Part shown: one piece after another, positions 56,909-64,000 of the stretch
Position numbering within the stretch: position 1 is the stretch's first letter
How the letters are laid out: every line of letters starts with the position of its first letter
NCBI RefSeq assembly: GCF_042453785.1
Contig: NC_091677.1
Location: 4,249,501 to 4,313,500 of the forward strand
From: Malus domestica
Taxonomy: Eukaryota; Streptophyta; Magnoliopsida; Rosales; Rosaceae
DNA: 64,000 nt
Direction of reading: 5' to 3'
Notes under the pieces: model-generated
What the model saw: only the letters and a program-made list of their open reading frames with translations
Database searches by the model: none
What the model was told of the DNA's origin: nothing
Program-made: the position numbers and the translations under genes

Positions 56909-59900
56909 CTATGACTCCAAGATGTGGCAGTTCCTTACAAAGTCATTCGAGTAGTTGATATACTTGGTCCAAAATGGCCGAAGATGCTCAAAGCCAATCT
57001 GCAACCATGGTTTTGACTGACCATTATAGTGTATAACTGCAGCCCTTGACACAGATTCAATATCGGTCTTATTTTGATAACCCAACCCAAGCATGTGCCA
57101 CTTTGGATCAATTGCGTGAACATGACCTCTAAATGCAATTAAAGCGGGTGGTAGGGTCCCAAGCTTCCATATTGTCAGATTTGACTTCAGATTCTGCACA
57201 GGAAAACCAATTAAAGTAAATTAAAACAATGCACAAGTTACGCGCTAAGAACTGACTTCCAAGGAAAAGTAAAATGCAGTTGAAGATGATTTTGAAGAAA
57301 ATGAAACCAATAAATGAATAACCATGACTGCATATGTATTCTACATCGCAATTATCACCAGATTCATCATTCCACCAGAAAATGAAAAAAAATGAACAGA
57401 ACCCTAAGTAAGGGAAGCTCTACTACTTCGATTTTACCTCTTTCACCCAGGAATGGTAAGTCTCTCTAATATTTGTTTTTCTCCAGGCATTGAGATCAAA
57501 AATATTCATCCCATAAGCCCATGCACATTCTTCAGGGTCCAAATTCTTTGATACGAGGGGATGGGAAAAATTGAAGTAGTTCCGGAATCGCTTGGACATT
57601 ACCCACTCATCTTCACCTCTACAAGTTTCGACAGCTCCGTTGACCTTTCCTCCGAGGTCAATTCCCCAAAGTGGTGATAAATCTCGTTGAATCACAACAT
57701 CATCGTCTAGGAAAACCACCTTATCAAGGTTGGGAAATAGCTGTCACAATATACAGATGATCAGGAAACACACTTCGACATAATACAAGTACAAGAAAAT
57801 CTTATAAAATTTATCAAATAAATGTAGAACACCTGTCCAAAAAGATAAAAGAACTGCAATCGACTCAAAGTCTCCAACTTAAAGAAGAGGGTTACCTCAG
57901 GAATATAAATCCGGAGATGGTTGAGTAAGGATATGTATTTTGGACTTCTAGCCTGCAATTTTGATGCAAATGTCCGTGGAGTTGTAGCACTAAGATTGGC
58001 CCCTGAAATATGATTCCCGTGGTAATAATTCCTGATTCCATATTGGTTTTCTACGGCTTCAAGGACTGGCACATTTTCTCTTGTTAACCAATCAAATTGG
58101 TGCACACCTTTCACTTCAACAATAGCAGGGGACACAGGGTTGAGTGCAAACCATGAGTGCATACCCGCGTAGGTTTTCTTGTCAGTAATGACATGGAAGA
58201 CTATCTTTTCAGGTTGTAGAGATGACTGGACAGCAGAAGCAACAACAACTGAAGCAGCCAGAATGTTATCAGTTGATAGAACAAAGTGGTGATAGGAGTT
58301 GTCAGAGAGCAATGGCAGTAATTCTGGAGGAGGCAATTGTTTGCGTGCATGAGCATTGGATGAATATTCATCAGTCAAACGCAGAGACAGACAGTGAATG
58401 CTTTTGGGTACAGAACTTGCCGCATAGTGTTTGTTCATCAACTCTGAAAACTTAGACTCTCTGACTTCCTTTTCAAAATTCTCCATCTACACAAAAAAAA
58501 AAAGAACATTATTTTTAGGGTGCTAACAGTTACCAAGGGTTTCTCCAAAATTATTAATGCACTATACGAAACATGACCCAAATTACGTTTTATTTTTATT
58601 TTTATAGAACACAACGTACCATTGCTCTTAACATGAAAGCAAAGGTCCTTGCATCATACTGGTTGTTCTTCATTTCGGAAACAAGTTGATTAAATGAATC
58701 TGGAAGCTTTAGACCAGCCGGGATTTCTTCAGTGTTCACTTGGTTTAGAACCTTGTAAAAGTCTCTAACCAGTCTCTGCTGTGTCGTCACCACAACCACA
58801 AAGATCCAGATTAGATAATCATACATTAAACTTACTGACTGAAATCAAAACTTAAATACAGAGTTGGTTGATGTAAATTTATAGCAACTGGAGAAAAAAG
58901 TTATTTACCGCTGAATCATCAACCCTACCCAGAAGCCTTGGTCCCAAGCGCCTACCTAAACAGTCTGAAGCACAAGAGTAAAGCAACAAAAGTCACAAAT
59001 TCAATGTCAAAGTGTTACAGAAAAGTTGCGGTGCATAACCTAAGAAACATATAGATAATAAAAGCAAGCATAGAAAGCAAACACAAAGTTACAATAAAAA
59101 AGTTGAAAATCTAAGAAACCAGATGATCAATCATGAAGAGTTATAGACGGTTAAAGTATCACAAGATAAGGGAAGAACATAGATCTATTTAGGGACAAAC
59201 TTAGAGAATCGGTGTTACGACTACAATTCTAATTAAGGTTTAAGTAACAGAGATCACCAAGCCTATTACATAATCCTTGAACACATTAAATAAAATAGTA
59301 AGCATACAATCCTTTCTGGGTACTTGACTTGGTAAACTAAGCGGGAAATCTTATCACTTTTCACACTCGACTTTTTAGATTAAACAAATAGCTAGCTTAG
59401 ATGAACAATGGATATTCGTAAATGAATAGTTGATTTGACAATAGTCATCCTATACAGAAACAGAACATCTCAAATCTTAATTCATATCGAACCAATCAAC
59501 ACAATGAAATAAACAATTTGATCGACTTCAAATCTCACAAAAAAATATATGATATACTGCAGAACTACATAAGCAAACCAACCCAATGGCATTGAATTCC
59601 AATACTAACAGATTGCCAAAACAGGAATCGATACGTGGAGACCCATCAAACAAAACTTGATTTGATTTGGTTTAGATTTCGTTGCGAATCAAATGGACCC
59701 GGTTAACAGAACCATTCAATCGGATTGATCCATTCAAGCCAGCATTAACAATAACAATCAAATGGGCAAGTCAAGATCCATCAATAACTATCATAAACAA
59801 GCAATTAAGCACAAACAAAACCTGAAAACAAAAAATCAATTGGGATTGACAAAATAAATAAAAAAAAATCAAATGAATACTTAAATAAAAAGAGTACCAA

Positions 59901-60835
59901 ATGAGGAGCACTTGTTGACACCTTCAAGAGTAACAACAGCAGAGAATCGGTGTTACGCCTACAATTCTAATTAAGGTTTAAGTACCAGAGAACACCTAGC
60001 CTATTCCATAATCCTTGAATACATTAAATAAAATAGTAAGCATACAATCCTTTCTGGGTACTTGACTTGGTAAACTAAGCGGGAAATCTTATCACTTTCA
60101 CACTCGACTTTTTAGATTAAACAAATAGCTAGCTTAGATGAACAATGGATATTCGTAAATGAATAGTTGATTTGACAATAGTCATCCTATACAGAACATC
60201 TCAAATCTTAATTCATATAGAACCAATCAACACAATGAAATGAACAATTTGAACCACCTCAAATCTCACAAAAAATATATGATATACTGCAGAACTACAT
60301 AAGCAAACCAACCCAATGGCATTTAATTCCAACACTAACAGATTGTCAAAACAGGAATCGATACGTGGAGACCCATCAATCAAAATTTGATTTGATTTGG
60401 TTTGGATTTCGTTGCGAATCAAATGGACCCGGTTAACAGAACCATTCAATCGGATTGATCCAATCAAGCCAGCATTAACAATAACAATCAAATGGGCAAG
60501 TCAAGATCCATCAATAAGTATCATAAACAGGCAATTAAACACAAACAAAACCTGAAAAAAAAATCATTTGGGATTGACAAAATAAATAAAAAAAATCAAA
60601 TGAATACATAAATAAAAAGAGTACCAAATGAGGAGCACTTGTTGACACCTTCAAGAGTAACAACAGCAGTGAGAATGAAGACGAAAGGCAATAAGAAAGC
60701 GAGGATTAGAATGGTGTGGAAAACCGTTCGATAAGAGATGTGGCGAGCTCCGACTTTGATCTTCATCAAGTCAATAAACCCATTGCTGCTCGAGATCGTT
60801 ATGCTTCTCATACTAGGCGAGAAGTGAAGCTGCAT
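56909..60835 (-). CDS. Galacturonosyltransferase, GAUT13/14 type (glycosyltransferase family 8)
   Basis: Six exons: 60835-60625, 58964-58909, 58778-58620, 58486-57896, 57740-57438 and 57193-56909; 1605 bases, 534 residues, the length of Arabidopsis GAUT13/14. The N-terminus MQLHFSPSMRSITISSSNGF matches that clade. One membrane span (about residues 39-62) makes it a type II Golgi protein. The GT8 domain carries the DxD-type metal site FLDDDVV (D351-D353) and HYNGQSKPW (H495-W503), both needed for UDP-sugar binding. The end DFVRNCHILES is typical. The likely product is a pectin or xylan-linked galacturonic acid chain. Exon 3 starts at a CAGCAG tandem acceptor, so proteins of 534 or 533 residues are both possible. 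Intron 1 holds a tandem duplication. Confidence 0.93.
59213..60667 (-). repeat. Recent 728 bp tandem duplication including the end of GAUT exon 1
   Basis: Unit 59213-59940 and unit 59941-60667 are nearly identical; both begin AGAGAATCGG or its equivalent and end ACACCTTCAAGAGTAACAAC plus AGC. The right unit contains the true last 43 bases of exon 1 (60625-60667) and its splice donor at 60624. The left unit holds a copy of those 43 bases (59898-59940) and of the donor (59897) inside intron 1. The copied exon piece has no acceptor next to it. Confidence 0.9.
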
Positions 60836-63280
60836 CGTCGTCTATGCAGCCCCTCCTCCTTATTCTTCTGCAACTCAATAGCACCGCCCGACCTACCGCC
60901 ACTCAATGCCACCGCCGCCCATGCCCACCTCACCATGAGATCCAAACCCGACTCCAAATCCCCACCCACAACGAGATTCGACGCTGCCCAACTCAGATCT
61001 GCCGCTCCTCCTGCTCAAATCTTTGCTCTTTCTTCCGGGCCTTCGCGAAGACCGCATTGGAGATTCGACGAAATCGAAAAATGGGCAATCTTTCCTTCCT
61101 CTTCCCCCCTTTTTTGATTAATTAATTTCAGATCTCAACCAAACAATCTATATGGGTTTCTGGGTCGGGAAGCATGGATCAAGAGAGAGAATGGAAGAAG
61201 AGAGAAAGAAAAAAGGGTCCTTTTTTTGGTTTTGTTTTTGTTTTTGTGCAAAAGCTTTCCTTCCGATGAGTTTGTGAGGACGTCTTTGATTGGTCGACTC
61301 GATTAGTCCGATCTAATTTCGTTTTCCAGGAAAATAATAAAGTATCACTAATTACTAATTAATTTGTTAATTAAGATTTTAATTAATTTAATATTCGATT
61401 TTCTTCAAATTTTTTTTAAAGTCAAAACACAAAACCGTGTTGGGCTTTAGAGAGAGAATTGGGGAGGGAAGGTTTGACCTTTGAGGATAAGTTTGGGGCT
61501 AAATTTAGAAATGGTGTTCCTAACTTCCTATGTTTAAGATGGGAGGATTGTGGTTTTGTGGTTGGTGGTTGATTGTGGTTGATTAAGATAATTAGTTGGG
61601 CGTTAGCAAATTTACTTAGGTTAAAATTGAAGATAAATAACAATTTGTATGTTAGAACGGTCAGGTATATCTTTTTATATAAGTTAAAAAAAAAAAAAAA
61701 AAAGACAACATTATTTGCCCATAGAAATATATCGTCCATTGTTACGAGTAACTCAAGATGATGTAACATTTGGGATGATATATTGTTAGCATCACAAATC
61801 AAAATATTTCGACTGTGGTCTAACATGGGTTATATGAGAGAAGCTTCACTATGCAGCTTTGACACTGAGTGGGATGGGGTTAGTGGTATTAAAATACAAG
61901 GAAATCTTACAATTTTATTAGCAGTGATCTATAAATGACGTGGTCATACGCCTCTACCAACTATCGAGTTATTGCTTTACCAACTATTGAGTTATTGCTT
62001 TTGTTTTCAAGAAAATAAAGATGAAAAATAGAGAATGATGCAAAAGTCACTTATTGATAGGATCTAAGTCATTAATCAAATGAAATTAAAATACTGCGGA
62101 TTGCTATGCGTTTTAGCACAACAAGAAAGGAAAATTCAAACCAAAATCAAAATCAAACGCCTCTTCAAAGTGCATATTCGCGTGAATTAAACTGTATATT
62201 CGCATGTCATGATTGATTATTAAATTAAATCTAACGAAGTCTCGTACACCTTACTGTTAATATCCTACAAGAACACGCACTATTCTCAATTTCTTAATCA
62301 AGGACCTAGATCTAGAAGTTGGACTTCATTTTGTTCGTGTCGTGTTTGATGCCGTTTTCGCTTCGCCGACAATTTGGGCACATTGTTAAGGGGATTATGT
62401 CGTTTTTGGCATCCAGTTGCCGGGTTTGACCGCCTGCCGGGGATTCGAATTCTGCAAGTAGTCGGCTTCTTATGCAAATCAAACTTTGCTAATTAAAGTA
62501 ATTAACAAAAGTAGTTAAACTAATATAAATGGTGCTTTCTGAATGCTGTAGCTGCCAATCCATGACGCATTTGATTTCTCACCTTCGTCCCGACTCATGC
62601 ACTAAGTAAATTTGATTAGCAATAATAGAAAGGTAATTAGCAGTAGTAAATCCATTAATTTGGTAATTAGCATGGAAGCTTCTAATTAAGTTGAGATCCA
62701 TATATAGTGGAGCAGATGCTTTACTGGGCCATGGAATGGAACCTTTCTGTATGTGGTTTGCGCACTACATGCTGTTTTGCTCTTTAGGGCAAAGTAGTGC
62801 AAACTTTAGCTGTTATTGCGCCTAATTTATGTGCTGAAGAATTTAAGATGATGTGAGAACCGACAAGGATTGTCCAACGATATAGCGAGCATGAAATTAG
62901 TTGCAAGCGTACATTCTTAGTAGTCGTGTAAGTTAGATTGGAAGTTTCGATTATGTTTCCATACTTTTTAACTTTTTACACCGAATTAATGCTACATGAA
63001 TTTTCGGAAAGAAGCTTAAATGTATCTTAAAATTCTTATCAATTTTTAGGTTCAGACCCCATACATGTTCATATGGTTTTCACGAACCCTTGGACGGATT
63101 ATATATACCGTATCGAAGAGATAATCTTCTTCATTGTAACGTCTCTCCACCTGCTTTCACTATTTCAATTATTTAAGCTCTCAAGCTAGTAAACGTACCA
63201 CTCGAATTATAATTAATTTCTTATAAATATCAATAAACAAAGCTCATAATTGAAATCTAGTTGGATGAACCACGTATACA
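60836..63280. other. GAUT promoter and intergenic DNA
   Basis: C-rich, GC-richer leader sequence at 60836-61110 is probably GAUT 5' UTR and promoter. A poly-A run lies at about 61686-61703. A small hairpin of GCACTAC and GTAGTGC with TTTGC/GCAAA is near 62758-62805. No gene was seen. Confidence 0.4.
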
Positions 63281-63468
63281 TTTTTGTGTGTCTTTGTGAT
63301 CGTAACAATTGTTAGAGGAACAAGAAATTGTGAACTGTATGTGCTGAACTTTTCAAATTTCCTACAAATGGCCATTTTTGTGTGTCTCTGTGATCGTAAC
63401 AATTGTTAGAGGAACAAGAAATTGTGAACTGTATGTGCTGAACTATTCAAATTTCCTACAAATGGCCA
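63281..63468 (+). repeat. 94 bp tandem duplication
   Basis: The unit TTTTTGTGTGTCTTTGTGAT starting at 63281 recurs at 63375 with very few changes, continuing through AACAATTGTTAGAGGAACAA to TTTCCTACAAATGGCC. The copies are almost identical, so the duplication is young. Confidence 0.85.
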
Positions 63469-63600
63469 AAGTCGCCGCTATCGACGTTGATGCCCAAAAG
63501 CCCATGCACCGCACACATACATAAAAATATGCATGTCGTCAATGACAAACCACCGAGGCTCAAGGAATCTCCAATTGACAGAAATCGAGCTTAAGAGTGA

Positions 63601-63803
63601 CGGATCCTTTTTCTAGGGACCCTAAAGATCTCGAAATCGTGTTCGTTTATCGTACATTGTACGGTCAGAAATCATTTAAAATTTAAAATTTAAAATTTAA
63701 ATATAAATAATACCTAACGAAAACTGACCACATGATATGATATATGATAAACATACATAATTGCGGACTCTCTATGAAATGAATCGGGCGAGGATCCGTT
63801 TCC
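63601..63803. mobile_element. MITE, Mutator-like, second member, 10 bp target duplication
   Basis: Starts CGGATCCTTTTTCTAGGG and ends GGGCGAGGATCCGTTTCC, with GGATCC-containing inverted ends. It is flanked by TTAAGAGTGA at 63591-63600 and 63804-63813. Interior words (TCGTACATTGTACGGTCAG, CCTAACGAAAACTGACCACA) match the 22550-22800 element. It has no coding capacity. Confidence 0.75.
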
Positions 63804-64000
63804 TTAAGAGTGAGATTCCACACCTCTGCAGGACATATAAAGCCACATCTAAACTTACAATGCCACTTTGAAAGCATCATAAACCAATCAAATGCTGACG
63901 TGTGTTTCTACTTTATTCACATCCAATTGTTAATTGTTACAGTTACAACGACATCCTAATTTAAGGTAAGATTCCCTCACAATACTTTATTGGTTTTCTC

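Overview
This window is nuclear DNA from a flowering plant, most likely a rosaceous fruit tree in the apple/pear group. The coding genes are split by GT-AG introns, intergenic DNA is AT-rich, and it carries plant transposon classes: TG...CA solo LTRs, a Cassandra TRIM with its 5S-rRNA-like core, an Au-type SINE, tRNA-derived SINEs, a Helitron with a hairpin and CTAG end, and MITEs with 9-10 bp target duplications. The family assignment is inference from repeats and protein similarity; nothing in the window states a species.

Layout. 1-15.1 kb is gene-poor and repeat-rich: two solo LTRs, a possible third LTR, an AT-rich inverted-terminal element, SINEs, a Helitron, a MIRNA-like hairpin and a 0.71 kb tandem duplication. 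15.1-20.1 kb holds two genes on the + strand: a membrane-anchored RING-finger protein and a plastid-targeted DUF4336 protein in six exons. 20.6-24 kb is again transposon debris, including the Cassandra fragment. 24.7-31.4 kb holds two more + strand genes: an intronless-CDS calmodulin-binding protein with four 23-residue repeats, and an EID1-like F-box protein. 31.9-40.5 kb is a very large inverted repeat (arms about 3.7-3.9 kb, spacer about 60 bp) made of two tail-to-tail copies of a decayed gypsy-type transposon gene, bordered on the right by an LTR. That LTR cuts the last recognisable exon of a minus-strand gene (40.5-41.5 kb), which also has a frameshift. 43.3-48.0 kb is the complete ten-exon plastid ClpB chaperone gene (minus). 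50.9-52.9 kb is a membrane-anchored ubiquitin-fold gene (minus) whose CVIL end is in a 56-base last exon. 56.9-60.8 kb is a six-exon GAUT13/14-type galacturonosyltransferase (minus) with a recent 728 bp tandem duplication that copied the end of exon 1 into intron 1. The remainder to 64 kb is intergenic with a tandem duplication and a MITE.

The genes are independent, as usual in plants: two concern protein turnover or ubiquitin-like tagging (RING, F-box), one plastid proteostasis (ClpB), one membrane ubiquitin-fold anchoring, one calcium signalling and one pectin/xylan-related wall synthesis. The most unusual structure is the 7.7 kb inverted repeat, which would give very long double-stranded RNA if read through. 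Exon coordinates below were read by eye from splice signals, reading-frame continuity and family similarity; no search or alignment was run.
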